Source: Candidatus Izemoplasmatales bacterium (lineage in GTDB: Bacteria; Bacillota_I; Bacilli_A; Izemoplasmatales; Hujiaoplasmataceae). Taken from it: a DNA stretch of 64,000 nt. This document shows positions 8,501 to 16,733 of this stretch, one piece after another. Location of the stretch: positions 4,421 through 68,420 of the forward strand of contig JBAZNL010000008.1 of the NCBI GenBank assembly GCA_041649275.1, read 5' to 3'. The first letter of the stretch is position 1; each line of letters starts with the position of its first letter. The notes beneath the pieces were generated by a model that was given only the letters and a program-made list of their open reading frames with translations, did not search any database and was not told where the DNA came from. A program made the position numbers and the translations under genes.

Positions 8501-11109
8501 TTTCGGATGAAACCACCCGCGACGCGACGCTCGCCTACTGGAACCAGAAGATCGCGAACGACGAGGCCGGTCTCCTCTACTACTGGTCCATGGACGAAGC
8601 CGAAATGAATCCGGCATGGAACTACGATCTCTTCTACGATCTCCAATACGATCTGGAACAGTCCATCTACTACGCCAGCTACCAGGCGTCCCTCGACGGC
8701 TTCGCCGATGCCATGACGGCATCCGGCTACCGCGCCGACTATGACGACGCCTTCGCGGCCCTCACGCCAGAAGAACAGGCGATGTACGGCCCGATCCTCG
8801 CGCTTGACGAAGCGTTCCTGACCGAAAACCTGAACGGATTCGCACAGACCAGAGAAACGTTCTATGATGCGTTCTGGTCCGCAACGGTCGAAGACGAAAT
8901 GCTCATGAACGACATCGATGCCGCCCTTTCGGAGCATTGGTACATCCTCGACAGCCTGCACGACGCCCAGAAATGGGTCGACGAACTCGACGCGATGTAC
9001 CTCGCTCAGATCCAGGAAGCGGCCGACTTCCTCGCCGAGATCCAGGCGCTCTACGATTCCTACGAACCCGAGGACCTCGGCTGGCTGATCGACTTCTTCG
9101 CCGATCCCGCCAACGACGCCCTCTGGAACACCATCACCCTGATGATCGTGCAGGAAATCGACAACCTGCTTGAAAACGTCACCCCCGAGATGCTGGCGAC
9201 GATCGAATCCCTCGTCAGATTCCAGCAGATGCAGGGCGAAGCCGACTCGCTCCGCTGGCAGATCGAGGACCTCTACTGGCAGCTGAACGACTACGCCGAC
9301 CAGGCTTCCGAAGCGATCGCCGAACTCAGCGATCCGATCTCGATCGCCTACGCCCAGACCTGGTGGGACGTCAACGTCGCCAGCACCGAACTGTGGGTCG
9401 TCTACCAGGCGAAGACCGAAGCCGCCTGGGAAGTCCCCGGCTACGACGACTGGTTCTATCGCGGCCTCGAATCCTACATCGATTCGGCGCTGTACGAGGA
9501 AATCGTGGGAATGAATCCGGGGGAAGGCATGTACTTCCGCGGACAGGCGGACATGATGCTCGCCGGCATCGACCCGGCCATGGTTCCCATCTACATGGAC
9601 CTTCTGTCGAGCTTTGAAATGTATCGCTCCCACTACTATGCCGTCGTGCGTCCGGCCGAGATCGACTACTTCGGCCACATGGGCACCGGCGTAGACTACA
9701 CGATGCAGCTCGGCTGGGCGATCGAGAACCTGAACGTCGCGCAGAACCAGCTCAACGACACCGTCGCCGACGGCGCGCTCTACGTCTCCATGATCCTCGA
9801 TGAAGGCGCCCGCAACGCCGCCCTCGAGCACTGGAACTGGACGAAGGCTGAATCCGAAGCGTACGTCGCCTACATCGCCGCGCTCGAAATCGCGGACGAC
9901 GACCCGCTCTGGAACGAGGACATGTTCTACAACTACCTGCTCTATCCGCTCTCGCAGTCGATCTACTACAACAGTTATCTGGCCGGATCTTACGGCTCCA
10001 GCGACCCGATGCTGGCGGGCTCGTTCTACACGACCTACGTCAACACCCTGTCCTCCCTCACCTATGAGGAGCAGACGCTCTATCTTAGCGTCCTCGAGCC
10101 CTACCAGGTCTACGGGAACCTCGACTGCAACCAGCAACCGTCCGCACAGGACCTGTTCTGGACCGCCTACGGCACGGCGACGGTCGACGACCAGTCCTAT
10201 ATGATTCTGGTCAACGACGTCACCTACACGATCGAACCGGCGCTGTTCTCGATCCACTACTGCCAGCTCGAAGTCGAATACTGGCAATCGATGGTCGACG
10301 CCACCACCGGCGAGATTTCCTGGTCCTATTATTACATCGACAGCCTCGTCTGGTCGTACCGCTATGCGATGGAACAAGTCCGCTGGATGGAGAATCAGAA
10401 GGCCGAACTTGAAGCCGGTCTGGCCGGCCTCGTCGACCTCTCGCCCGCCGGCCTTGTCGGTTACGCGCAGATCCTGTCGGGTTACCTCGGCATCGTCGGC
10501 GACTCGATCGACGAGATCGAAGCCCAGGCGCTCGCCGACTTCATGTACGCCCTCACCGCGGCGCACATCCACGAGTCGGGTCTCTACACCACCGATGAAG
10601 AAATCATCCTGATGGCCGAGATCGAAGGCGTCTTCGAATGGTACGTCGACGGCATCCTCTACGCCCCCGACATGCTCGCGACCTTCCTGGCCAACGTCAC
10701 CGAGGAAGAGATCGTCCGCTTCATGGACGCCCTCCAGGTCGTCCAGATGCTCGGCGGCGACGAGTCGGACCTCGCCAACATGACCCGCGCGGTCGCGATC
10801 GCCGACATGGTCCTCGCGGTCGCCGGCGACGGCAACCTCGACGTCGACTTCATCGTCGAGTCCTTCGTCTGCGGATTCTTCGACGGCGAGTACCACCTGC
10901 ACTACGACGGCCCGATCGACATCGAGGCCCGGATCCTGTACCTGCAGACCCTGATCGGCGACATCCTCCTCCAGGCGGACGTCATCGACGAGTTCGATCC
11001 GAACGCGCTCACCGAGGAACAGCGCGGCGAGATCAACGCGTTCCACCTCCTCGTCGAGGAACTGATCCCCTACTTCGACTACGGCCCCGACTACGAGCCG
11101 ATCGTCTGA
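2521..11109 (+). CDS. Giant surface lipoprotein with eight InlB-type repeats and long alpha-helical superrepeats
   Basis: At 2862 residues this is by far the largest gene in the window. ATG 2521 follows AAGGAGGT. The signal peptide ends in lipobox LAGC (Cys at about residue 20), so the protein should be lipid-anchored outside the cell. In order it shows a Thr-rich linker (about residues 32-80); eight tandem InlB/Flg_new-like beta repeats (about 81-624) of 64-69 residues with the pattern 'YxVxFxxxDG...YGxxAxxPxxPxx...FxxW'; and from about 636 to the end an acidic, mainly helical region rich in Tyr, Leu, Ile and Asp. That region is built from superrepeats of about 600 residues, the third expanded (see the repeat entries). 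No C-terminal anchor or LPXTG motif is seen. By family knowledge, InlB B-repeats occur in bacterial surface proteins, often adhesins; a role in adhesion or as a surface scaffold is inference. It is monocistronic with its own terminator. Confidence 0.85.
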   Translation: MKRKFLLFALVTFLTFGLAGCDILLSLLGQVTTTVTTVETTDTSDTAITTVTTQPAITTTEGTTTAPVTTTTGGTTVSTIQQYTVVFYDYDGTTVLKTQMVTQGGSATPPADPARPATDQFTFAFSGWSGSYTNVTANATVLATYTATIRQYTVTFLNDDGTTVLGTSTVDYGTAATAPANPSKPATAQYTYAFTGWSAVFNDVRSNFSVTAQYGATVRQYTVTFVNYDGAVLGTSTVNYGTAATAPAATPDKPDTPQWDYAFIGWDVAFANVQSTLTVTAQFGQTLRQYEVRFVNDDDSLIQTSMVAYGSGATAPANPTKASTAQFDYAFTNWDVPFASITGALTVRAVYASTVRSYEVVFQDADGTELKTETVAYGGAATAPADPSRDSTAQYDYAFTGWDVAFDPIHGETTVTATYSQTVREYSVIFYDEDGITVLDEVMVPYGGSAIPPADPAKAGNDHATYTFSHWEGTYVGITGHETVIAVYDEQRTAYFVSFFDIDGALIDRQLVLSGQDAVAPADPARPDTTQYTYTFTGWLGDYLAVSADVAIYAQYDVVVNTYTVAFYSEDGLTLLGTSTVEYGHPAVAPDDPTKPEYFFVGWSEGVAFVTRDMVVFAVFSDVVWDRQLLLDYVATWHEETPTPEQLEADVAMLLGILGLDPLDPLAERQAYDLVMVFQGFLADMTDAGTLAEIQEAYANAKASGFDRDRVITVLLGVAEMNIENGIANGRVEEILSQIAWLEQAILDAEAGKPIRIQDGVDYCTGYAGENQAACASAWAAFVEETNLNHAYIELIDQYTYELYQGIWNWDVWYDLSWLLEDILHYTYVEPDPYYVDLYLAAYNEVLNGLSSEDQAMYDAVLTAFSAWKSFQMTTADPYRELAYGLADVNGYNIGGTLTGDLLASYEQLFWDINQYSWHIVELQWQLQDAYDQREVLLALQAYLATEEGYAKAEILVGTVYDMLESVLYGIDEGTFELLFGLATGQIDPATLSIDPASLLNYVDRSAALIRLFLSTVDAADLANVKSILIDALGIYADVEGLSAEETTALVALFSGRFDEYALMVEDVYGEFLAILDSLDEAKIQIIVDQIQILQNGVYGIARTGGIEGIDLRQIVAIAKIVDILAYQSGVDVEALAGYFVRLYYDMNYEFCYDDMERLAVTAALQDSVARILELVHVIAGFESGVMPSPAQLEMIFELKVRIETIGQAFGEGWPELMLEADYTTYTHEMFLDLIYQMNGWSITPEEAEAQIAMIVATLEESEQDSFFIMLAFASVFQNIGRNPSVTVLADFYFGLAAMGYDNATLARIITNFAVNMVDYQIAYSDVDDRIAQLEEMIAEYMLYIDDLDDEYALVLAAVSFEIALLPEDARAVADACFQSRLQEDLMWREYWRIYDNIRYSDAYYDLWNDFIYDNLTDAIDRMSQYGSTSYEDPIAYDEAQDDFDSVWDSLTDDERNMYLPALNAWKLRVEFYWNTVEPAIIDLTSWVPGLYASDGYTPFFDYLMGQLDTLYWNRMEVRYSEEYITNWTSEMTYLQEHGLDELYAFQTFLADPLNRALIEDAVLIVLDDFAGVLAATDTETIDMFLSFFVNQYGSEMPDLSAAAILGYTQDLSAILKALGATITEDEYETLITLAMKGFAFFIGAQSEIPETEMAAILDMIEGMIRKYLPIAIDTRDIVTDFLDSLTVEKIQIVLDQLAILGFGDKPMADGGYDGPSQIEMAIAIATIVDTLLYDGSLDTDALIATAIEIYYDVAVGGGYDPAVKAAVVVAFQTHVDQLIMMAHDLAGVDPSILTPADVALLMELQQRLDFLMGVLQSGDLERILEPVTFGYQRWMFVELLWNLDWSGPWDDETVVDVTITTVTQVFETSEEESYYNLVAIMNLVRGAIESQDPEMILNAIAMLEQIGFTDEEIAGYLGNLPLAVLTYQQFISDYYYYDDGNPYAWDLQYALANLADLQAAYEMDLLYAQENVDYWIEQLARVLNVGVVTIPLISDETTRDATLAYWNQKIANDEAGLLYYWSMDEAEMNPAWNYDLFYDLQYDLEQSIYYASYQASLDGFADAMTASGYRADYDDAFAALTPEEQAMYGPILALDEAFLTENLNGFAQTRETFYDAFWSATVEDEMLMNDIDAALSEHWYILDSLHDAQKWVDELDAMYLAQIQEAADFLAEIQALYDSYEPEDLGWLIDFFADPANDALWNTITLMIVQEIDNLLENVTPEMLATIESLVRFQQMQGEADSLRWQIEDLYWQLNDYADQASEAIAELSDPISIAYAQTWWDVNVASTELWVVYQAKTEAAWEVPGYDDWFYRGLESYIDSALYEEIVGMNPGEGMYFRGQADMMLAGIDPAMVPIYMDLLSSFEMYRSHYYAVVRPAEIDYFGHMGTGVDYTMQLGWAIENLNVAQNQLNDTVADGALYVSMILDEGARNAALEHWNWTKAESEAYVAYIAALEIADDDPLWNEDMFYNYLLYPLSQSIYYNSYLAGSYGSSDPMLAGSFYTTYVNTLSSLTYEEQTLYLSVLEPYQVYGNLDCNQQPSAQDLFWTAYGTATVDDQSYMILVNDVTYTIEPALFSIHYCQLEVEYWQSMVDATTGEISWSYYYIDSLVWSYRYAMEQVRWMENQKAELEAGLAGLVDLSPAGLVGYAQILSGYLGIVGDSIDEIEAQALADFMYALTAAHIHESGLYTTDEEIILMAEIEGVFEWYVDGILYAPDMLATFLANVTEEEIVRFMDALQVVQMLGGDESDLANMTRAVAIADMVLAVAGDGNLDVDFIVESFVCGFFDGEYHLHYDGPIDIEARILYLQTLIGDILLQADVIDEFDPNALTEEQRGEINAFHLLVEELIPYFDYGPDYEPIV
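2761..4392 (+). repeat. Eight tandem InlB/Flg_new-like protein repeats
   Basis: Repeat starts are at 2761, 2968, 3175, 3382, 3586, 3790, 3997 and 4201, giving units of 69, 69, 69, 68, 68, 69, 68 and 64 codons. Each opens with an aromatic strand (e.g. RQYTVTF), a D-rich turn, a T-V-YG segment, a 'PADP/PANP' turn and a Trp-containing strand (FTGW). Repeats 2 and 3 are the most alike. The eighth lacks a few residues before its Trp. Confidence 0.85.
4426..11095 (+). repeat. Long-period internal duplication: three superunits, the third expanded
   Basis: Reading the protein shows a recurring order of segments. Segment A is 'TPE..EA.VAM.....' followed by a helix pair ending near 'V.YQI', with openings near 4430, 6240 and 8070. 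Segment B has a 'Y..A...LT.EE..MY..L' core, near 5030, 6830, 8740, more weakly 9540, and 10030. Segment C has 'LT.EKIQI..DQ..IL..G' followed by 'IVAIA.IVD.L.Y' and a 'LTP' helix, near 5750, 7570 and 10690, with a shortened copy near 9175. Superunits 1 (about 4426-6219) and 2 (about 6220-8037) are about 600 codons each. Superunit 3 runs to the end (about 1020 codons) and holds extra B and C copies. Confidence 0.6.
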
Positions 11110-11125
11110 CGAAACATCCCTACCG

Positions 11126-11160
11126 GGAGCCGGCGCACGTCGCCGGCTCCTTTCTCTTTT
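11126..11160 (+). terminator. Rho-independent terminator of the giant lipoprotein gene
   Basis: A perfect 10-bp stem GGAGCCGGCG / CGCCGGCTCC has a 5-nt loop and is followed by TTTCTCTTTT. Confidence 0.85.
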
Positions 11161-11171
11161 CGCGCGCGATA

Positions 11172-11180
11172 TGGTATAAT
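11172..11180 (+). promoter_or_regulatory. Extended -10 promoter of the rRNA methyltransferase gene
   Basis: TGgTATAAT is a perfect extended -10. It lies 18 nt before ATG 11199, so the 5' leader would be only about 12 nt. No good -35 is visible. Confidence 0.7.
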
Positions 11181-11198
11181 GGAATGCGGGTGAAGGAC

Positions 11199-11915
11199 AT
11201 GACGATCGCATCGCTCCAGAACGAACGCATCGCCGAACTGCTCCGGCTCGACCGCAGGCGCCATCGCGACGAGACCGGACGTTTCGTCGTCGAAGGTCCC
11301 CATCTCGTCGCCGAGGCCGTCGCCGCCGGACTCTGCGAAACCGTCTTTGCGGTCGCCGATCCCGGCTTCACCGGCATCGAGACCTTCCTCGTGACCGAGC
11401 CGGTGATGGCGAAGATCGCGGCGACCTACGCCCCCCAGGGCGTCCTCGCGATCGTCCGCCGTCCCGCGCCGCGCGCGCTCGGCGACCGCGTCCTCCTGCT
11501 CGACGGGATCCAGGATCCCGGCAACATGGGAACGCTTCTGCGCACCGCGCTCGCCTTCGGCTTTGCGACCGTCGTCGCCGACGGCTGCGTCGACTGGTAC
11601 AACCAGAAGGTCCTGCGCGCCACGCAGGGCGCCGTCTTCCGCCTGAACCTGCTTGAGGCGGACCTGACGGAGTTTTCCGACGCCCATCCCGGATGGGCGG
11701 TCTACGGCACCGACCCCCACGGCGGCATCCCGCTCGACCGGTTCGTCCCGCCGGCCGGTCCGTTCGCCCTCCTGCTCGGCAACGAAGGCGCCGGCGTCCG
11801 GCCCGCGCTTTTGGCGGCCGCCGCGAAGACCGTCCGGATCGAGACGACGGACGTCGAGAGCCTGAACGTCGCCGTCGCCGGCGCGATCGCGATGTATCGC
11901 ATGCGCGCACGATAG
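11199..11915 (+). CDS. SpoU/TrmH-family RNA 2'-O-methyltransferase
   Basis: This 238-residue SPOUT methyltransferase is of the RlmB/TrmH type and transfers a methyl group from SAM to a ribose 2'-OH in rRNA or tRNA. The N-terminal substrate-binding part carries 'GRFVVEGPHLVAEA'. The SPOUT motifs follow: motif 1 'LLDGIQDPGNMGTLLRTA', motif 2 'LLLGNEGAGV' and motif 3 'ESLNVAVAGAIAMY', with the conserved Arg and the NEG loop in place. The start is set to ATG 11199, preceded by GGTGA at 5 nt. An ATG at 11184 lies upstream of the predicted transcription start and a GTG at 11190 would be nearly leaderless. The exact target nucleotide cannot be told from sequence; homologues are usually annotated as 23S rRNA methyltransferases. 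No terminator separates it from the GNAT gene 11 nt downstream. Confidence 0.88.
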   Translation: MTIASLQNERIAELLRLDRRRHRDETGRFVVEGPHLVAEAVAAGLCETVFAVADPGFTGIETFLVTEPVMAKIAATYAPQGVLAIVRRPAPRALGDRVLLLDGIQDPGNMGTLLRTALAFGFATVVADGCVDWYNQKVLRATQGAVFRLNLLEADLTEFSDAHPGWAVYGTDPHGGIPLDRFVPPAGPFALLLGNEGAGVRPALLAAAAKTVRIETTDVESLNVAVAGAIAMYRMRAR

Positions 11916-11926
11916 GAGGAGATTCC

Positions 11927-12223
11927 ATGGAATTCAGGATCGAGAACCACCGCCTCTTCGCCGAATCCCCCGAGGGCAAGCTGCTCGCCGAACTGACCTT
12001 CCCGGCCCGCGACGAAAAACGCGTCAACGTCGACCACGTCTTCGTCGACGAATCGCTGCGCGGACAGGGCGTCGCCGGGCGGATGATGGAGGCCATCTGC
12101 GACCACGTCAAGGCCGCCGGCCTGATGATCGTCGCGAAATGCCCGTACGCGATCGAATGGTTCAAGAAGCATCCCGAACGCCAGGACGTCGTCGTCAACG
12201 TCAAGACCCGTCCGAATCCGTGA
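11927..12223 (+). CDS. Small GNAT-fold N-acetyltransferase (YjdJ/Gcn5-related type)
   Basis: This 98-residue protein is typical in length for the minimal YjdJ-like GNAT group (N-acetyltransferase domain related to human GTLF3B/NATD1). It has an N-terminal beta hairpin (RIENHRLFAE), the strand 'VDHVFVDESLRGQGVAGRMM' containing the acetyl-CoA pyrophosphate-binding R-G-Q-G-V-A loop, and a C-terminal 'CPYAIEWFKKHPE' segment typical of this group. ATG 11927 follows AGGAGG. It is co-transcribed with the methyltransferase gene (11-nt gap). The substrate is unknown for this family. Confidence 0.85.
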   Translation: MEFRIENHRLFAESPEGKLLAELTFPARDEKRVNVDHVFVDESLRGQGVAGRMMEAICDHVKAAGLMIVAKCPYAIEWFKKHPERQDVVVNVKTRPNP

Positions 12224-12228
12224 TTTTT

Positions 12229-12246
12229 ACGTCCGGCGGACGTTTT
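12229..12246 (+). terminator. Short terminator hairpin after the GNAT gene
   Basis: ACGTCC-GGC-GGACGT followed by TTTT: a 6-bp stem that is short but well placed 5 nt after the stop. Confidence 0.55.
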
Positions 12247-12250
12247 CTCC

Positions 12251-12279
12251 TTGCCTTCCGCTCCGTTTCGTGCTATAGT
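12251..12279 (+). promoter_or_regulatory. Promoter of the rimP-nusA-infB operon
   Basis: -35 TTGCCT (12251-12256), 17-nt spacer, -10 TATAGT (12274-12279) with an upstream TG at 12271. It is among the best two-box promoters in the window. Confidence 0.8.
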
Positions 12280-12294
12280 ATCTATGCATAAGAT

Positions 12295-12319
12295 GGAGAG
12301 AGGGACGGTCCCTCTCTCC
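12295..12319 (+). promoter_or_regulatory. Strong hairpin in the rimP leader
   Basis: GGAGAGAGGG / CCCTCTCTCC, a 10-bp perfect stem (12 if the AC/GT closing pairs are counted), lies 9-10 nt after the expected transcription start and 26 nt before ATG 12346. The following bases are TTTCATT, a weak T-tract, so it could act as an attenuator or simply as a 5' stabilising stem. Confidence 0.55.
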
Positions 12320-12345
12320 TTTCATTAGCGCACCGAGGAGGTTCC

Positions 12346-12780
12346 ATGGAACTGAATGCGATCCGGGAGGCCATCGCTCCCGCCGTGACCCGGATGGGTT
12401 ACGAACTCTACGACGTCGAATTCGCGAAGGAACGCAAGGTCCTGATCCTCCGGGTCACGATCGACAAACCCGAGGGCATCGACATCGACGACTGCGTCGC
12501 CGTGTCCGACGTCCTGAATCCGCTCCTCGACCAGCTCGATCCCGTCCAGGGCGACTATTCGCTCGAGGTGACCTCGCCCGGCGCGGAACGCAGGCTCCGC
12601 AACCTCGCCGAGATCCAGGCGTCGATCGGCCGCTTCGTCCACGTCGTCCACGACGGCGTCAAGACCGAAGGCGTCCTCGAAGCCGCGGACGCGGAGAACA
12701 TCACCCTCAAAGTCGGAAGCAAGCCGGCGGTCATCCCGACGCCGACCGTCACATTGATCCGCCACGCGATCAAATTCTAG
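12346..12780 (+). CDS. rimP: Ribosome maturation factor RimP
   Basis: The 144-residue product needed for 30S subunit maturation has the expected length and two-domain form. The N-terminal domain includes 'GYELYDVEF', 'LRVTIDKPEGIDIDDC' and 'YSLEVTSPGAERRL'. The 'LEVTSPG' motif is the family signature. The C-terminal SH3-like domain follows (VHDGVKTEGVL). The start follows GAGGAGG. It is the first gene of a six-gene translation operon and nusA starts 11 nt after its stop, the usual bacterial order. Confidence 0.95.
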   Translation: MELNAIREAIAPAVTRMGYELYDVEFAKERKVLILRVTIDKPEGIDIDDCVAVSDVLNPLLDQLDPVQGDYSLEVTSPGAERRLRNLAEIQASIGRFVHVVHDGVKTEGVLEAADAENITLKVGSKPAVIPTPTVTLIRHAIKF

Positions 12781-12791
12781 GAGAGATAACG

Positions 12792-13862
12792 ATGATCAGC
12801 AAAGAGTTTTTCAAGGCATTGGACCAGATCGCCATCGAACGCGGCCTCGACCGCGCGAAGATCCTCGACGTGTTCGCCAAGGGTCTCCTGAACGCCTACA
12901 AGAAGGACTACGACGGCTATCAGAACGCCGAAGTCGTCTACAACGAGGACAAGTACGAGATCCAGATCGTGACCACCTCGACGGTCGTCGAGACCGTCGA
13001 CCCGGAGGCCGAGAAGGGAACCCAGATCACCCTCGAGGAAGCGCAGGTTCTCAAGAAGAACGCGAAGATCGGCGACGTGATCGAACAGCGGATCACGCCG
13101 AAGGACTTCGGCCGCATCGCCGCTTCCTCCGCCAAGCAGATCCTGACGCAGGGGCTGAAGCAGCTCGAACGCGACCACGCCTACGACCTCTTCGTCGAGA
13201 AGACCGGCGAGATGGTGATCGCCGACGTCGTCGCGATCACCGAGGACTTCATCACCCTCAACGTCGGCCACGACACCGAGACCTCGATCCCGACCAAGGA
13301 TTTCCCGCAGAATGACCTCACCCTCGGATCGCAGGTGCGCGTCTACATCACCAAGGTCGAAGCGACGACCAAAGGCCCGAAGGTGTTCGTCTCGCGCACC
13401 GACCGCAACCTCGTCAAGCGCCTGATGGAGAACGCCATCCCCGAACTGCAGGAGGGTGTCGTCGAGATCATGGGCCTCGCCCGCGACCCGGGCGACCGCT
13501 GCAAGGTCTGCGTCATGTCCAACAATCCGAAGGTCGACCCGGTCGGTGCCTGCCTCGGCCGCGGCGGCTCGCGCATCAAGAGCGTGATCGACTCGCTCGA
13601 CGGCGAGAAGATCGACGTCTACGCCTGGAACGAGGATCCGCGCATCCTCGTCTCGAACTCGATCTCGCCCGCCAAGACCGTCGACGTCATCGTCGACGTC
13701 AAGGAGAAGACCGCGATCGCCGTCGTCCCGGACGACATGCTTTCGCTCGCCATCGGCAAGAAGGGCCAGAACGCCCGCCTCGCCGTCCAGTCGAGCGGCT
13801 GGAAGATCGACATCAAGTCGGCCACCGATGCCCAGATCCAGGGTCTGAAGCAGGCCGAATGA
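12792..13862 (+). CDS. nusA: Transcription termination/antitermination factor NusA
   Basis: This 356-residue protein binds RNA polymerase and nascent RNA and governs pausing, termination and antitermination. Domains in order are the N-terminal polymerase-binding domain (about 1-125, 'DRAKILDVFAKGLLNAY'), S1 (about 130-200), KH1 ('VGACLGRGGSRIKSV', GRGG loop) and KH2 ('LSLAIGKKGQNARLAV', GKKG loop). It ends soon after KH2 and lacks the C-terminal acidic repeats of proteobacterial NusA, as is normal in Gram-positive bacteria. It lies between rimP and rnpM. The rimP-leader hairpin could make the operon subject to NusA feedback, but that is only inference. Confidence 0.96.
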   Translation: MISKEFFKALDQIAIERGLDRAKILDVFAKGLLNAYKKDYDGYQNAEVVYNEDKYEIQIVTTSTVVETVDPEAEKGTQITLEEAQVLKKNAKIGDVIEQRITPKDFGRIAASSAKQILTQGLKQLERDHAYDLFVEKTGEMVIADVVAITEDFITLNVGHDTETSIPTKDFPQNDLTLGSQVRVYITKVEATTKGPKVFVSRTDRNLVKRLMENAIPELQEGVVEIMGLARDPGDRCKVCVMSNNPKVDPVGACLGRGGSRIKSVIDSLDGEKIDVYAWNEDPRILVSNSISPAKTVDVIVDVKEKTAIAVVPDDMLSLAIGKKGQNARLAVQSSGWKIDIKSATDAQIQGLKQAE

Positions 13863-13881
13863 CCGAAACGGAGGCGTTTCG

Positions 13882-14148
13882 ATGAACAAGGTCCGGAAGA
13901 TTCCGCTCCGCAAGTGCGTCGTCACCGGCGAGCGGTGCGAGAAGAAACAGCTGATCCGCGTCGTCCGCAGTCCGGAAGGCGTCGTCACCGTCGATCCGAC
14001 CGGCAAGGCGAACGGCCGCGGCGCGTATCTGAAGAACGATCCCGTCGTGATCCGGCAGGCGCAGAAGACGAAGGTCCTCGAACGCCATCTGGAGACCGCG
14101 GTTCCCGACGCCGTCTACGAGGAACTCCTCAAGAAGGCATCCGCATGA
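13882..14148 (+). CDS. rnpM: YlxR family RNA-binding protein (RNase P modulator)
   Basis: The 88-residue protein has the YlxR signatures 'PLRKCVVTGE' near the N-terminus and 'NGRGAYL' in the middle. YlxR of Bacillus subtilis has been described as a modulator of RNase P (RnpM). ATG 13882 follows a GGAGG-type site. Its TGA stop overlaps the ATG of the next gene (ATGA at 14145), which implies translational coupling. Its position between nusA and ylxQ is conserved across Gram-positive bacteria. Confidence 0.93.
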   Translation: MNKVRKIPLRKCVVTGERCEKKQLIRVVRSPEGVVTVDPTGKANGRGAYLKNDPVVIRQAQKTKVLERHLETAVPDAVYEELLKKASA

Positions 14149-14462
14149 ACAAGGCCAAGATCCTCGGCGCCCTCGGCCTCGCCCGCCGCGCGGGCAAGCT
14201 TCTGCTCGGCGAAGACCAGGTCCTCGACGCCCTGAAGAAGGGTGCCGTCGACTTCGTCCTGCTCGCTTGCGACGCCGGTCCCAACACGACGAAACGGACG
14301 ACCGACAAGACGTCCTTCCATCGCGTGCCCCTCGCCACCGTCCTGAACGGTGAAGAGATGGCCGCCGCGACGGGACGGAAGATCCTGAAGGTCGCCGGAA
14401 TCAGCGACCGCGGATTCGCGGCCCTGATCCAAGGTGCGCTCGACGCGCCGGAACAACCATGA
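14145..14462 (+). CDS. ylxQ: YlxQ, L7Ae/L30e-like RNA-binding protein
   Basis: The 105-residue protein has an L7Ae-type K-turn-binding fold: 'LGLARRAGKLLLGEDQVLDAL', 'VDFVLLACDAGPNT' and a C-terminal 'ISDRGFAALIQGAL' segment typical of YlxQ/RplGA. It overlaps rnpM by 4 nt and is followed 13 nt later by infB. K-turn RNA binding is known for the family; the cellular role is poorly defined. Confidence 0.92.
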   Translation: MNKAKILGALGLARRAGKLLLGEDQVLDALKKGAVDFVLLACDAGPNTTKRTTDKTSFHRVPLATVLNGEEMAAATGRKILKVAGISDRGFAALIQGALDAPEQP

Positions 14463-14475
14463 AAGAGGTGGAAAC

Positions 14476-16323
<1,848 letters not shown>

Positions 16324-16324
16324 C

Positions 16325-16654
16325 GTGGCCAAGGTCGACCGGCTGGAAACGCTGGTGATGCGGGAACTCTCCGAGATCATCCGCACCGAAGTGAAGGACG
16401 ACCTCGGCTTCATCACGATCACCGGCGTGCGGATCACGAACGAGCTCTCCTACATGTACGCGTACTACACCGTCCTCGGGAAACCCGAGGAGAAGGAACG
16501 CGTCGCGCAGGCGCTCGAACGCGCCAACGGGTTCATCAAGAACCGGATCGCCCTGCGCGTCAAGATGCGCAAGGTGCCCGAACTCGTCTTCCGCTACGAC
16601 GAATCGTACGAGAAGGGCATGAAGATCGACAGCATCATCCGAAACATCCAGTGA
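16325..16654 (+). CDS. rbfA: Ribosome-binding factor A
   Basis: This 109-residue KH-like protein is required for 30S maturation and cold adaptation. It starts with GTG at 16325, one base after the infB stop, with GAGGTGAAG just upstream. It shows 'LETLVMRELSEIIRTEV' at the N-terminus, a central 'FITITGVRITNELSYMYAYY' and the 'PELVFRYDESYEKGMKID' C-terminal signature. It is the last gene of the rimP operon, closed by a strong terminator. Confidence 0.95.
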   Translation: MAKVDRLETLVMRELSEIIRTEVKDDLGFITITGVRITNELSYMYAYYTVLGKPEEKERVAQALERANGFIKNRIALRVKMRKVPELVFRYDESYEKGMKIDSIIRNIQ

Positions 16655-16657
16655 ATG

Positions 16658-16685
16658 AACGCCCCGGAGTGATCCGGGGCGTTTT
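16658..16685 (+). terminator. Rho-independent terminator of the rimP-rbfA operon
   Basis: AACGCCCCGGA - GTGA - TCCGGGGCGTT, an 11-bp perfect stem with a GTGA loop, followed by TTTTC. Confidence 0.92.
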
Positions 16686-16704
16686 CTACATCCGCGTGGT
16701 TCTG

Positions 16705-16713
16705 TGATATAAT
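16705..16713 (+). promoter_or_regulatory. Extended -10 promoter of uvrC
   Basis: TGaTATAAT lies 20 nt before the start codon. No clear -35 is seen. Confidence 0.7.
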
Positions 16714-16733
16714 GGAACGAGGAGGTGGTGCGC

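Noticed and set aside
2521..11109. CRISPR or DNA-level tandem repeat in the giant gene
   Set aside because: The periodicity is at protein level only; DNA copies are strongly diverged and there are no identical spaced repeats. No CRISPR array, IS element or attachment site was seen anywhere in the window.
11184..11200. Upstream starts ATG 11184 and GTG 11190 for the rRNA methyltransferase
   Set aside because: A perfect extended -10 ends at 11180, so transcription should start near 11187; ATG 11184 would not be transcribed and GTG 11190 would be almost leaderless.
6976..11211. Minus-strand open frame of 1411 codons opposite the same gene
   Set aside because: Same artefact as the other antisense frame; it also runs across the terminator and promoter at 11126-11180.
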